A DNA stretch of 64,000 nucleotides. Source: Fremontodendron californicum (taxonomy: Eukaryota; Streptophyta; Magnoliopsida; Malvales; Malvaceae). Below are positions 23,520-35,559 of this stretch, piece by piece. The stretch's first letter is position 1; each line of letters starts with the position of its first letter. The position numbers were made by a program, and so were the translations under genes. The stretch lies in the NCBI GenBank assembly GCA_030761205.1, contig JAULJL010000011.1:11398501-11462500 (forward strand), written 5' to 3'. Under the pieces are notes generated by a model. The model did not search any database and was not told the DNA's origin. It worked only from the letters and a program-made list of their open reading frames with translations.

Positions 23520-24059
23520 TCCGGATATGGTTCGGGATGCATTAAGAAATGTGGAGTTGATCCGTGACAAAATGCGAGTGGCACAGAGTCGGCAAAGTCT
23601 TATGCCGATAATAGATGTCGGGAACTAGAGTTTGATGTGGGGGATCATGTGTTCTTGAAAGTGTCTCCGTTTAAGGGTGTCATGAGATTCAGCAAGAGAG
23701 GAAAGCTGAGTCCAAGGTACATTGGACCGTTTGAGATACTTCGGCGACATGGGGCAGTAGCATATGATTTGGCCTTTCCTCTTGAGTTAGAAGCTATACA
23801 ACCGGTATTTCATGTGTCGATGCTTCAAAAATACCTCCCTGATGAGTCCCATGTGTTGCAACTGCAGGCGGTAGAGATAGACCCCTGCATGTCATATGTA
23901 GAAGAACCCATAGCCATAGTAGAACAACAGGTACGAAAGCTACGATCGAAGGAAATTCCTTCGGTGAAGGTTGTATGGAATCATCATGGGAAAAAGGAAG
24001 CTACTTGGGAACTTGAAAGAGACATGAGAAGACAGTACCCCCAGTTATTCCGGGAGTAG
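23520..24059 (+). pseudogene. Element A integrase C-terminus with chromodomain
   Basis: Coding resumes right after element B. From 23637 an open 140-aa stretch covers the end of integrase (GDHVFLKVSPFKGVMRF, LSPRYIGPFEILRR, VFHVSMLQKYLPD) and a chromodomain-like tail (VKVVWNHHGKKEATWELE). Chromodomains steer integration towards particular histone marks. The stop TAG is at 24057-24059. The bases 23520-23636 read in another frame, so a frameshift lies here as well as the nested insertion. Confidence 0.88.
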
Positions 24060-24130
24060 GTACGTAACTCTTTAAACGAATTATTCAATAAGTTCACAAT
24101 TAGGAAAATTCGAGGACGAATTTTTTTTTA

Positions 24131-24144
24131 AAGGGGGAAAGAAT
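24131..24144 (+). other. Polypurine tract of element A
   Basis: AAGGGGGAAAGAAT immediately precedes the 3' LTR at 24145 and confirms the plus-strand orientation. Confidence 0.85.
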
Positions 24145-26845
24145 TGTAAGACCCTCGTAAGTCAGAGATCGACTCGGGTCTCTTTAAATGATTCATAGAC
24201 GATGGATCAAGTTTATGTATGCTTGTAGACAAAGCACACTACCATTTGGTCTTATTGTTATATTAAATTTTTTAGAGTAAGGGGTTTAATCGGCTATTTG
24301 AGGGATTTAGCCTTAAAGTGATCACAAGCCAGGAGTCGCAATCGGGACAATGTAAGGCCCATAAAATTTGGTATTTTAACTTCACATAGTGTTAAAATGT
24401 GATATATTACTGTTTAGGATTATTGGAAAATCTAATCAGCACAAAATCGATAAAATATGAACTAGGGGTATTTTGGTTATTTTACCCAAATTTTATTCTT
24501 GGTTCGAATATGGTACCAATAGACTCCGTGATCATAGAGGATCTCAATATGATGCTTAAATTGAAAATTTTGATTTTCTTTTTTACTCGAAAAGTAAATT
24601 GGAAAGCGAATACGCCTTTAATTAGCTTAAAAGAGTGAAAAATCGAAACTGGCTGCGGGAAGGTTCGAAAAAGATTTTAAGTGAATAAATGGATTCATAT
24701 GAACATAAAATGATGTTAGAAAGCTGTTGGTGAAATCAGAATGAGAATCGGAGCTAAAACCGAAAAAGTCAAAATGTTGACTATAAACAGTCCGGGGCCC
24801 GGATTTGATGCTCGGGATATCAAAAAATTATGAAAATTGCGTACTAGTGTAAAATGATATTTGAAACATATCTGTGTCGAGAAAAGTGAAAAACAAGCTT
24901 TCGAACGTAAAAATTTCATGTGGGCCCCATTTAGGCACTAAAAGATAAAAAGTGAGCAAAAAGGGGTATTTTTGTCATTTGGCTTGAAAAATGGCCATAA
25001 AATATATGCCATAACCCCATGTTCAGCCGAGAGACCCATTTTCCTTAAGCATGAAGGATTCTTTCATCTTCTTCCTTAAGAGAAAACCTAACCAAGTGAA
25101 AACTCCATAACCAAAAAGCTTATAAGCTTGATCTCTTGAATTCTACTCATCACCAAGCCAACAAAATACATATTTTTACTATCTAGAAGGTGAGGATTAC
25201 TTATTTGGTGTTAGTGTTTTTAAGAAACCAAGAGAAACTATGTGTTTCTCTTTATGGCTATTTTGCCTTAGGTGGTTTCCAACATAGCCACCACCTTAAA
25301 CCACCACCATGGGTAGTCCTTAATCAACCTCTACATCCATTATTTGGGGTTGGTTGATTGAAAAAGTGGCTTGGAGTGAGAAATTTAAGCTTGGCCTAAT
25401 TCACCATGTTGGCCTACCACCTTGTGCCTCCACTTCCACCACCATCTGAGGCCACCGTTAGCTTTGCTAGGCTCAGGGGAGCAACTTTTCAGTTGATCGT
25501 TGCTCCAAATTTCCACCCGAGCTAGGTGTAAATATTATAATACTTAAATAGCTAAGCTGCAAAATTTCAGATAATAGCTAATTAGCTACAATTTGGATAG
25601 TATGAATGTTTCTAATTTATAAAATATTTATGAAATTACTGTTTACGTACTAGGAGCACGGATTAGCTGAGTCCGTGGGTGAAAGAGTTTCGGAGCATGA
25701 GGAACCAATTTCTCCCGCTTAGCGCATAGTGAGTAAACGTGTAGCGATAGATGTAGGATCGTTAGATTATGTTATGACATACTGACTGTGATTGTATGAA
25801 TGTATGACGAAGAATTACCTTATGATATCGAGTTCTCGTAACGACGTGAGAAAAGATCCAAGGAATGGACAAGTGATGATTATGTAATAATCTAGGTTGT
25901 CGTATGTGTGGTCGACCGTATAGCGCCACATTGTTCCTTGCTAGTATGCTTATTTAAATGCTATGTGATGCAGTTTATTGTAATGTTAAGCTATACCGGA
26001 TTTGTAGGCTGCCATTGTGCCCTACCGGATTTGTAGGCTGCCATTGTGCCCTACAGGATTTGTAGGCTGCCATTGAGCCTTACCGGTTACGTAGGAGCCT
26101 TCGAGCCCTACTGGTTTTGTAGGAGCCTTCGTGCCCTACCAGTTTTGTAGGAGCTTTCGTGCCCTACCGGTTTTGTAGGAGGAGCCTTCGTGCCTTACCA
26201 GTTTTGTAGGAGCTTTCGAACCCTACCGGTTTGTAGGAGTCTACGAACCTTACCGGATGTTATAGTTGTTTGTGATGTTGGATAGAAACATCTAGGTAAT
26301 ATTAGTTAATATAACTTGAGTTTGCTCACTGGGTCCTCATAACTCACTCTTTAGTTATTTTTCTTTTTCAGATACTGATCGACCCGGTCCCTCATCCTCC
26401 CTGCTGGCTTAGTTCGTGACACTAGTTGGTGAGCATGACATGTCGTTTTGACGAGGTGATCCGTTACTTGATGGAGGAGCCGTGCATAGTCACCTAGGAA
26501 TGTTATATATTATTTTGTTTAAATATGTTGTATTATGTGTCATGCAATTACTCGGTCGGAGACCGATGTTGTTGTCTACATTTTTGGTATTGTATAAATA
26601 TATGAATTGTGGTTCACTTAGTGCGTCTGCTGCGGGGCATCTCGGTTACTCCCTAGTTGGAGGTGTCTTAACCGGGATGTCATGTGTTATTATTATTGTG
26701 TTGCATGTTTTGCAGGTTCGGTAACCCCCCCTTATCGGGCGAGGTCATGCCGAAATTTCGTTAGGTAGATGAATGGTTAAGGCTTCGGAGGCAAGGGTAT
26801 ATACTTGTCTCTGGCCGGTCACACTCTCGGATTTGGGATGTGACA
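24145..26845 (+). repeat. 3' LTR of element A
   Basis: 2701 bp, TGTAAGACCC to GGGATGTGACA, uninterrupted. It contains the hairpin minisatellite at about 25985-26262. It provides the empty-site sequence that proves the 4077-9005 insertion in the other LTR. ORFs inside it (24399-24638, 26482-26724) are not conserved coding regions. Confidence 0.93.
25985..26262 (+). repeat. LTR minisatellite in the element A 3' LTR
   Basis: About ten units of the CCTACCGG...GTAGG hairpin repeat, two or more fewer than in the 5' LTR. The array length varies between LTR copies. Confidence 0.88.
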
Positions 26846-28158
26846 TATCGTGTCTCAATTCATGTCATATTTTACATAGTTTGTCATTATGATCCAATTT
26901 AGAGAAAAAATTGTGTGTTCGTGTAGTGTCTCAATTCATAACATATTTTGCATAATTTGTCATAGTGGTTCAGTTTAAACAAAAATTTGTGTGTTCGTGA
27001 TGTGTTCGTGTTTTTTTTTTCTTTTTTTGTTTTCAAAATATTATAAATTTATATAAAATTTTACAAGTTAATAATTAATTTTACATGTTAATCATTTATA
27101 TAAAGTATTATAAATTTATATGAATTTTTACACGTTAATAATTCGTGTTATGTATATTTTTACACGTTCGTGTATTCGTGTTGTGTTCAAATGATTTTTC
27201 GTATTGTGTTTTAATTATTTTTCTTATGTTTTATTCATGTCGTATCTCAATTCATGACATATTTTGCATAATTAAAGAAAATTTTATGTTTTCGTATTCG
27301 TGTTATTTTTTTGTACTTTCAAAATATTATAAATTTAGATAATTTTTACATATTAATAATTTATATAAAGTATTATAAATTTATATAAATTTTTACACGT
27401 TAATAATTCGTTTTATTTAGATTTTTACATGTTCATGTATTCGTGTCGTGTTCATGTTATTTTTCGTGTTGTGTTTCAATTATTTTTTCTATGTTGTGTA
27501 CGTGTCGTGTCTCAATTCATCTCATATTTTACATAATTTGTCATTGTGGTTTAATTTAGAAGAAAATTTGAGTGTTTGTGTCATGTCTCAATTCATGACA
27601 TATTTTGCATAATTTGGCACATTGATTCAATTTAGAGAAAAATTTGTGTGTTCGTGACATATTCGTGTATTTTTTGTGTGTTTTCAAAGTATTATAAGTT
27701 TATATAAATTTTTACGTGTATTAATTTATATAAAGTATTATAGATTTATATAAATTTTTACACATTAATAATTCATTTTATGTATATTTTTACACGTTCG
27801 TATATTCGTGTTGTGTTCATATTATTTTTCATATTGTGTTTTAATTATTTTTTTATGTTGTATTCGTGTCGTATCTCAATTCATCTTATATTTTACATAG
27901 TTTGTCATTATTATGTAAAGTTCAAATTAAATTACACATTAATAAGTCTTTTTAAGTTCGAATTGAAGTGGACAAACATATGTTATATAATAAAATAAGT
28001 AATATTATTTTCTAATTTTTAACATTATCTCATTGTTTGCATATTTTATTATGATATTATCATTATTAATATAAAGTAGAATTATTTTTTTAGTTAAAAA
28101 AAAATTAGAATAGAATGCAAATATTTCGGTCCACAGCATAGCGCGGGTCTATTTCTAG
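26846..28158. repeat. TTCGTG-rich repeat block ending in a Helitron-like 3' terminus
   Basis: This continues the repeat of 2300-2832: phrases like TTTTTACACGTTCGTGTATTCG and GTCTCAATTCATGACATATT recur at roughly 250-300-bp intervals. The block ends GCGCGGGTCTATTTCTAG (28141-28158) followed by T. Plant Helitrons typically end with a GC-rich hairpin arm, a short spacer and CTAG before a T. The left hairpin arm is weak and I could not place the 5' TC end, so this call is tentative. Confidence 0.4.
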
Positions 28159-28875
28159 TATTTAATAAAAATTGAACTTTAACATTCAAATTTGATAACT
28201 CTTTTTTATAGAACAAACTAATTTGTGACCGCATGATGAACGAGTTATTTTTATGTATTTATTATTATATACATAAACATATATTTTAATACAATAATAC
28301 AAATTGTACATATACATGTATATCTAAATGACATATTTTAAAAAATTCAAATATTTAATAAATGACATTATTAAAGAAAAAATATATATATCTAGAAAGC
28401 AATATCTAAAAGTATTTATCCAAAAAAAAATATATCTTAAAGAAAAAAAATTGCATTTACTCAAAGTTGTTTCATTAATTTTGCATTATATATATTTATT
28501 TATTCTGATTAAAGATAAGTTAATTTTATCTTTTAAAAAACAATTAAATTGTATTTTAGATTTATAAGAGTAACTCGCTCTCATGTAAATACTTTTTGGT
28601 GGAATGTCAATAATATCTTAGTAAATATGATTTATCTCATGTTATGAAAATATAATATTACCTTTTGAGCTTGTTAATTTAACAAAGAAAAATGGCTTTT
28701 ATTGTTACAAATAGTATTTGTTACTAGTCTTGATAATTTAATATATTTAGTATGTATTAAGATCAATTGTAGTATACAAAAGAATTGACATCAATTTTAG
28801 TATATACTAATTTTTTTTACTAAAATTTCATGTACTTTTTCAAATAATTTAGATTTATTGTTTAAAGAGTTTATA

Positions 28876-29132
28876 TTTGATATACTGATAGTGTATGAGA
28901 CTTATACACTATCAGTGAATCATAACGAGATATCTTATTAATGAGCAAATAAAAAACAAGGAAGGATCTATAAATAAATATAAAAATAAAAATAGAAAGA
29001 AAAAAGACACCTCATTAATATTTATTTATAGGTTTTTCCTTATTTTTTTATTTATTATTTTGCTCATTATTGAGATGTCTCATTATGGCTCACTGACAGT
29101 GTATGAGTCTTATACACTGTCAGTGTATCAAA
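28876..29132. mobile_element. Foldback MITE, about 257 bp
   Basis: The left arm TTTGATATACTGATAGTGTA and the right arm, read on the minus strand, TTTGATACACTGACAGTGTA pair almost throughout roughly 110 bases on each side. TA is found on both flanks, which could be a 2-bp target duplication. Each arm also contains an internal inverted repeat around the AGACTTATACACT core. There is no coding capacity. Confidence 0.75.
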
Positions 29133-31425
29133 TACAAAATCTTATTTAAAATACATGTTTTTTACTCATAATGACATATTAATAAGCATCTATTAATAAA
29201 ATAAATTCATATATATATATATATATATATATATCCGATGAAAGTTAAATTAGAAGTCTTCCTATCTCTCACATATTTATTTATTTTATTTAAAAAAAAT
29301 TAAGAATATTAATTCATTTTCCATTAAATTTCATTGTTCAGTTATCCAATTTATTAATTAATTTAATCCAATAATTTCCTATCCATAATTTTCTCCATCA
29401 AGTATATAGACTCCAACATTTTTTATATTACATCATTAATTAAATTTTCTCTATCAAAGTTCATGTATATACATGAAGTTCAAATAATTTACCCTTCTAT
29501 AGTTATTAAAAATAAAATTTTAAAAATTTATTGATGAAAACAACAAGCTATAATTGACTTGTCAAGTTGGTATGTATTTTGAATTGAAAATGTAGTTTAA
29601 TGGGAAGTGGTAAGTAAAATATAAATACAAACATGGTTTTAATTAAAAAAAATCAAATATATTTTTGTGATTTAGCAAGTAAATAAATAAGAATTATAAC
29701 AAAAAAATAGAAGAAATCATGTATTATAAAATAATAACATAGCAAAACTGGCCGGCGACAAGAGTAAAAATCTCAATTAATATCAACGTATTTATATATC
29801 TTAATATAGAAAAATTATAAATTTATAAAATGTAAAACAAGTCATTTGATATAACAACATTCTATTATGACATTACAAAGAATTTATATATTGCAAATTT
29901 GACACAGGTTAGTTGCTTATTAAATCTAAATCCCAAATCTTGTGCTAGCAAGAGATATCTTATATGCCCTCCACTTAAAAAAAAAAAAAAAGTTTGTTAA
30001 ATAACATAAAAGGTATCAACATATTTTTCGCCTTTTTCATAAATTACTATATTTGCATTTATGATACTGAACAAAATTTGAAATTCAATCCCTATAATAA
30101 AAGAAATGAAAATACTTATCAAATAAGCTATTATGAGAAAAGTAGAGTTTCAACTCTACTTTTTGTACTTTTATTTTAATTGTAAAATGAAAAACAACAG
30201 CTATAAGATTCAATATTTTATGTCATTTAAAATAGAAATATATATTAATTAAATAGAGCAAATATAGGTTTGTTGCTTAGCAAACAAAATTATGTATAGT
30301 TTACTAATACCATTATTATATTTTATAAAAAATAAAATAACATTAATAAGAATAAAAACCTAAATAGGAAAATCATGGATTAACAAATAATATCACATAA
30401 AAAGGGGACAAACGAAAATGCCACAAAAACTTGTTAAAGAAAAATAAATCTGGAAGGTAAAAACAATCATCTAATAAAAACATTTAAAAATTAAATTCAA
30501 TAGAACAGTTTTTCTATTGGCTATCGCCATATAAGTTCTGTATATTAAACTTTTCAATTCTCAAATATTATATGAATAAAGGAGATTAACATATGAAAAA
30601 ATGGTTAAATAACAAAGAAGACTTCAATAACATATTATAGTTACATATTAAACATCTAATAGCAAAAAAGATTTTTAAACACTTGATATTGACAAAGTTC
30701 ATTCAACACCCTCAAAGTTATAAAGAAAAATCAAAAGAACCCAATCCATCACCAATCTAAAATCAAAACAACATTTTTATTAGGCAGTTTAAGATTTTTT
30801 ATCCTTCAAAAGAATCTAAAATATAAGCAACAAAAGACAATAGATCAAATTCTAAGTTTCAAAGTAAAAAATCCTAAGGATAAAAATCTCAAAGAACTTA
30901 GAGAGGAACACTTATTTATAAGGTTATGGTTTATGATTTAGTTTTTAATGTATTCAATTTTTAAATTAAAGATTTTTTTTTTTATAAAAAATTTAATGAT
31001 ACGAGAATTTAAAAAATTAAATATGTCTTTCAAATTCTAAATAGTAAGAAAAAATCTAATTAATTTTAATTCAAATATGCATTCAAAATTTATTATGCAT
31101 ATATATTCTTGGAAATTGGTTAAATTCAAAACGAGAAGATAAATTTTGAATTTGATATGTTTGAATTCAAAATTTTTAATCTTTGGTACATTTAAAAAAT
31201 TTTGAAAATTTTGGATAAATATGTGAAGATTAAGTGAATAAATAAAATTTGTTAAATATAAAAATTAAAAAACTTTAGATAAATATTTGAAGATTAAGTA
31301 AGTAGATAAGAATAGTTAAATATAAAATTGAAAAGTTTAGATAAATATTTTTTTGAAAATTTTTAATTTTAAAATTAAATATAATAATAATTAAAATTAA
31401 CCTTGTTCTACTTATCATCCAAAGA

Positions 31426-31428
<3 letters not shown>

Positions 31429-31494
<66 letters not shown>
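31429..31494. repeat. (TA)n microsatellite
   Basis: About 33 uninterrupted TA dinucleotides, 250-300 bases upstream of the inferred transcribed region of the DUF177 gene. Confidence 0.97.
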
Positions 31495-31497
<3 letters not shown>

Positions 31498-32568
31498 GCG
31501 GGAAAACTATTTTATTCAAAATTTTAAAAGAGTGCTTTTCTTTTTGGTTTTTCAAATTTCAATTAATTATAATTTATAAATTTTAAATTTCAAATTCAAA
31601 ATATTTGATTAAAAATCTTAACTTTTATTTTCAGTTATTTTTTACTTTTTACTTTATTTTTTTATTAAAATAAATAGCAACCAAACTTCTAGTAACAAGT
31701 TAGGAGGACTTGGATAGTTGGATTTGGATAGGATATGATATGATAATGATATTTGCATATTCGTTTCTTCTCTACACTATCCTCCTTTAGTCACTCTCCC
31801 CTGCCGCTTATCCCAGCGAGTCTTTTGTCTTTCTTCCTTTCACGCCTATTCTCCAGCTCCCATTTTTCCTTAATCCCTTCATCCATTAAGGTACATACAA
31901 CCTTTTTTTTTATTATTATTATTATTTACTATCGTCTTTTTTTTTTTTTAGTTTGTTATTAACCCAATGATTCCTTTCTGCGTTTCCCCCCCCCCCCTTT
32001 TTTTGTTGACTGTATATGAAAATTTTCATGTTCATGATTTTTGCTTCATTGAAAATTATGTTGTAGATTGATATTTTACTCCGTTTGAATTGTACTTAAT
32101 AATATATTTCAAAGATATAAAATCACCTGATAGTCAAGAGGAGAAACTAAATTCAAATGATATAGGACTGACTGACTGACTGACTAATTTTCGCCTAGGA
32201 TTACGTTGTAATGCCTGCCTGTTGTTGGGTTTTTTTCTCCTTTTTCATTTGCATTTATATTTGCCCACAATTTGAATGTTTGTATGATGTTAATACTGTT
32301 TCCTTGAGTATTTCTAAATTTCTGTAATATGTTAACATTTAGTTCATCTCAAGTTTCTGTTATATCTGTTCACTGGTTTATTTATTTATCTGTGGTCTTA
32401 AATGTGTGCACAACGTTTTTGCAGACTCGGGTTTTTATAGGTACTTCGTTTATCTCTTGCATATCCCTTGGCCCCTTCCTTTCTCACATCCAAATTAGTA
32501 ATATCCGAAAACCTTATCAATTTTCTATACCATTAGTTTCTTCCTCCTCTAGATATTAAGCAACCTAA

Positions 32569-34763
32569 ATGTCTCTTGTAATGTCATCATCCTTAGTATC
32601 GTTTTTCTCAAATTTTAATCCATTCAAAGCATGTGATATGAAATTCCGGCAACCTGCTTTATCGATTCCTTTGTGTTCTTTTGTTGTTCATTGCAAATTT
32701 CCTTGGAGTGTGACCCTAAATAACCATAAAATTTTTAGAAACAAGTCACCAAATGTTTTGAAGCCTGTTAGAGATTCCATCAACCAAAATAGTCAGTCTT
32801 TCACTGAGGATAACACCTTAACTTTTGATTGGGAAGATCAAGAAGATGTTGAAGACATGGGGTCACCATGGGAAGGGGCGGTAATATACAGGAGAAACCC
32901 TTCTGTTACTCATATGGAGTATTGCACAACCTTAGAGAGGCTTGGATTAGGAACACTTTCAAGTGATATCTCAAAATCTAGAGCTTCGGTGATGGGATTA
33001 CGGGTCACAAAAGATGTGAAAGATTATCCAAATGGAACCCCTGTTCAGATTTCCATAGATGTGACAAGGAAGAAGCAAAAGATGAGGCTCGATGGGATCA
33101 TTAAAACTGTCATCAGTCTTGGTTGCAATAGGTATTTTCTTTCCCCAATTAGTTTCAATTGTTCATGCTCTGATTTTTTTATAAAGTTTGCTAATCAATT
33201 TTGGACTTTGCTCTTTGTTATTAATGTCTTTTCCATTTCTTTTTTAATTTCACTATTTGAACTTTCATTGTTAAAAAACTTTTTTTTTTTTTTTTCTTTC
33301 TGTTTTAATATGTTTTTATTCATATCTATGTGATCTCTTCTCCTTTTTGTTTCTCATGGAAACCGGTGCTGAAGTAATTTTAGTAGCTTTCATTACTCAA
33401 CAAGGCTGGGGTTTGCTTTGTTGCCTGCAATTTATGGTTTAGGTAAAAATAGTTTGCATGCGTTTGTACTAATTCAAATTTAAGTATCATTAAATAGCAA
33501 ATTAGGTGTCAAAAACTAGTTCTCCAATCTAATCTGTTGTTACTTTGTAATGTGTGAAATTAGCAAATAAGGGAGTTGGTTGAGAAAATCAAAACGTTCA
33601 ACCAAGAAACAGTGGTAAATTACTTGGAAAAGAAAAAATTCAGAAAAATCTAGGTCAAAACAATGCTGAATATTGAGATGAAATCTTATGCATCAAACTG
33701 GATTTCATGCCATAATAAAATTTATTGGAAGATTGAGAGAACTGACCGAGAAAATCAAAACCCTATATCAAAGAAGAAAAATGTAAAACATGTCATATGA
33801 AAGGAGAGGAGAATAATAGCTTTGCAGAAGAGAAAAGAGATGGAAATAAGAACCTATACGAAGTAGATGAGAAGAAGATGAAGACAGGCCTTTGACATGG
33901 TTTCCAGGTTCATGTCTATAAAAATGATATTTACTTAGCCTGAAAGTTTAAATGTTAAATGTGGCAAGATGAAAAAATATGCTGTCGGTGCCTTGACAAA
34001 AATTTCTATCAGTGAATTCAACTAAAATGATATTTACTTACCCTGAATGCTCAAATGTTAAATATGGAAAGATACCCAGTGGTGGGGTAGAAATAAAGGA
34101 ATGAAAGAGTTTTATTATTTTTACCAGTGTGATTGTCATCACATATCAGGATTTCTGACTTCTTTGTATCACTCAAATGTTCATGTATTGCGAATTACAT
34201 CCACTGGTCATATTCAGAATGAAATCTGTCTGTGACACTGCATTGGCCCAAGGCACTCTTTTGTAATTGTTCTACTACATAAGTTTTGCCTTTATTTACC
34301 TTTGTCCTCCTCAGTCTAATTGGCACTGCATTGAACTTTATGTTGAAGGTGTGGTGAGCCTGCTGCCGAGTGCATATTCTCCAATTTCTCACTTCTACTA
34401 AGTGAAGAGTCCATTGAAGAACCTGAAATTATTGATATGGGAACAACCTTTGAGGAAGGGTTTAAATCTTTATATGGAAGTAACCAAGAGGTGGAGGAAG
34501 ATGATGATGCGTCAATTGATTGGGAGGATCGGCTTTATTTTCCTCCTGAAGAAAAAGAAATTGATATTTCGAAGCACATAAGAGACGTGGTGCATTTGGA
34601 AATTACGATTAACGCAGTTTGTGATCCAAGATGCAAAGGTATATGTCTTAAATGTGGCACAAATTTGAATACTAGTAGTTGTAACTGTAGAGAAGAGGTA
34701 AAAGAGAAAGGTTATGGCCCACTTGGAAACTTGAGGAAACAAATGCAGCAGAAATTATCATAG
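32569..34763 (+). CDS. DUF177/YceD-family protein, predicted chloroplast rRNA accumulation factor, two exons
   Basis: The only clear host gene here. Exon 1 is 32569-33131 and exon 2 is 34349-34763; donor AATAG|GTATTT and acceptor TTGAAG|GTGTGG join an Arg codon and give 325 aa. The family includes bacterial YceD and plant DUF177A/B, needed for large-subunit rRNA accumulation in plastids (known of the family). The N-terminus is rich in Ser, Phe and basic residues with few acidic ones, like a chloroplast transit peptide. The mature part has acidic DWEDQEDVED, then NGTPVQISIDVTRKKQKMRL. A Cys pair is completed across the splice junction (CNR|C), and the C-terminus has Cys-rich CDPRCKGICLKCGTN plus CNC. 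Exon 2 contains the typical IDWEDRLYFPPEEKEIDI. No disruption is seen. A 5' UTR intron is possible (donor near 31891, acceptor near 32424). Confidence 0.88.
33132..34348 (+). other. Intron of the DUF177 gene
   Basis: 1217-base GT-AG intron placed by reading-frame continuity between the exons. It is T-rich and holds only spurious ORFs. Two short segments repeat the phrase AAAATGATATTTACTTA (near 33925 and 34026). Confidence 0.82.
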
Positions 34764-35497
34764 TTAATGTAATGCTGACTCCCTCCCTCTGCAATAGCTT
34801 TTTTTGTGAAGCTCTTCTTTTTCTTTCTTTTCAATGTCATTCTCGCTAGTTATATAGAACCATAAGAACTTATAACCAGTCCTGGTTGTATCAGATATTT
34901 GTAACAGTTGAATGATGCTTTTGTACTATGTTACTCGGATATATGTCCGACATGGGTATATTCAATTTTTTTCAAGATTTTCATTTATTTGGAAGGTCCT
35001 TGGAGGATCACATCCCTATACTCATGTTCGGATATGCGTCAAACACGAGTATTTCAAGAAAAATGAAAAGTCGTAGCAATATAGTTTTTGTAAACTCAAC
35101 CAAAGGATGGGTCCTGTTTGAATCAGATATTTGTAACACTTGAATGATGCTTCTGTAAAGTCAACCGAAGGATGGTTGGGGAGCAATTTTCGCACATCAT
35201 ATTTGATTCATTGCATGGTATTTTTGAGCTGTATGTTTATTCCTTTTGTTTCTTGGACAGCAAAATGTTCATCCCGATTGGTTTCTCTTTGATGTATTTG
35301 TGCTTAGGTCAGTCTCCTTTTCTCAATGGCATTCGTTCAGGATATGAGAAGAGAGGTTTATTTCTTCTATTGGAGGTGCGGAGCTGCTATTTCGTCCTGT
35401 TATTTTTCACAATGCTTTGGTGGAATCTATTATTATGATTTTTGAGTCCTCAGGGACACGAGATTTTTTTCAAATTGGTCAGAAACAATTTTGTCAT

Positions 35498-35530
<33 letters not shown>

Positions 35531-35559
35531 GAAAAAAACCTAATGGGTTGGTTTTTTTT
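34764..35559. other. Downstream flank of the DUF177 gene, no further gene seen
   Basis: This holds the probable 3' untranslated region and spacer. Near 34925-35160 there are two related phrases (AATGATGCTTTTGTA / AATGATGCTTCTGTA) suggesting a local duplication. A CT/TA microsatellite lies at 35502-35530. The ORFs at 34928 and 35172 lack recognisable domains and I do not call them. Confidence 0.6.

Larger units (their letters stand above)
2833..26845 (+). mobile_element. Element A: Ty3/gypsy chromovirus, plus strand, degenerate, carrying two nested insertions
   Basis: This is an LTR retrotransposon bounded by TG...CA termini. The flanking pentamers TGTCG (2828-2832) and TATCG (26846-26850) agree at 4 of 5 positions. 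Order: 5' LTR, primer-binding site, gag, protease, reverse transcriptase, RNase H, integrase with chromodomain, polypurine tract, 3' LTR. The chromodomain-like integrase tail and the initiator-Met primer site fit the plant chromoviruses, probably the Tekay/Del clade; that placement is inference. Internal stop codons and frameshifts make it non-functional. Without the nested elements at 4077-9005 and 14863-23514 it would be about 10.4 kb. Confidence 0.93.
28159..31740. other. AT-rich spacer, no gene seen
   Basis: This is about 3.6 kb of strongly AT-rich DNA with no supportable ORF on either strand. It contains the foldback MITE at 28876-29132, a TA run at 29211-29234 and a long TA microsatellite at 31429-31494. 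It separates the repeat block from the DUF177 gene and may include that gene's upstream region. Confidence 0.7.

Noticed and set aside
28328..28567. Lys/Ile-rich 79-aa ORF
   Set aside because: It is a low-complexity frame in AT-rich spacer DNA without neighbours or conserved motifs.
34928..35438. Two plus-strand ORFs (71 and 88 aa) downstream of the DUF177 gene
   Set aside because: No domain is recognised and they sit in probable 3' untranslated or spacer sequence.
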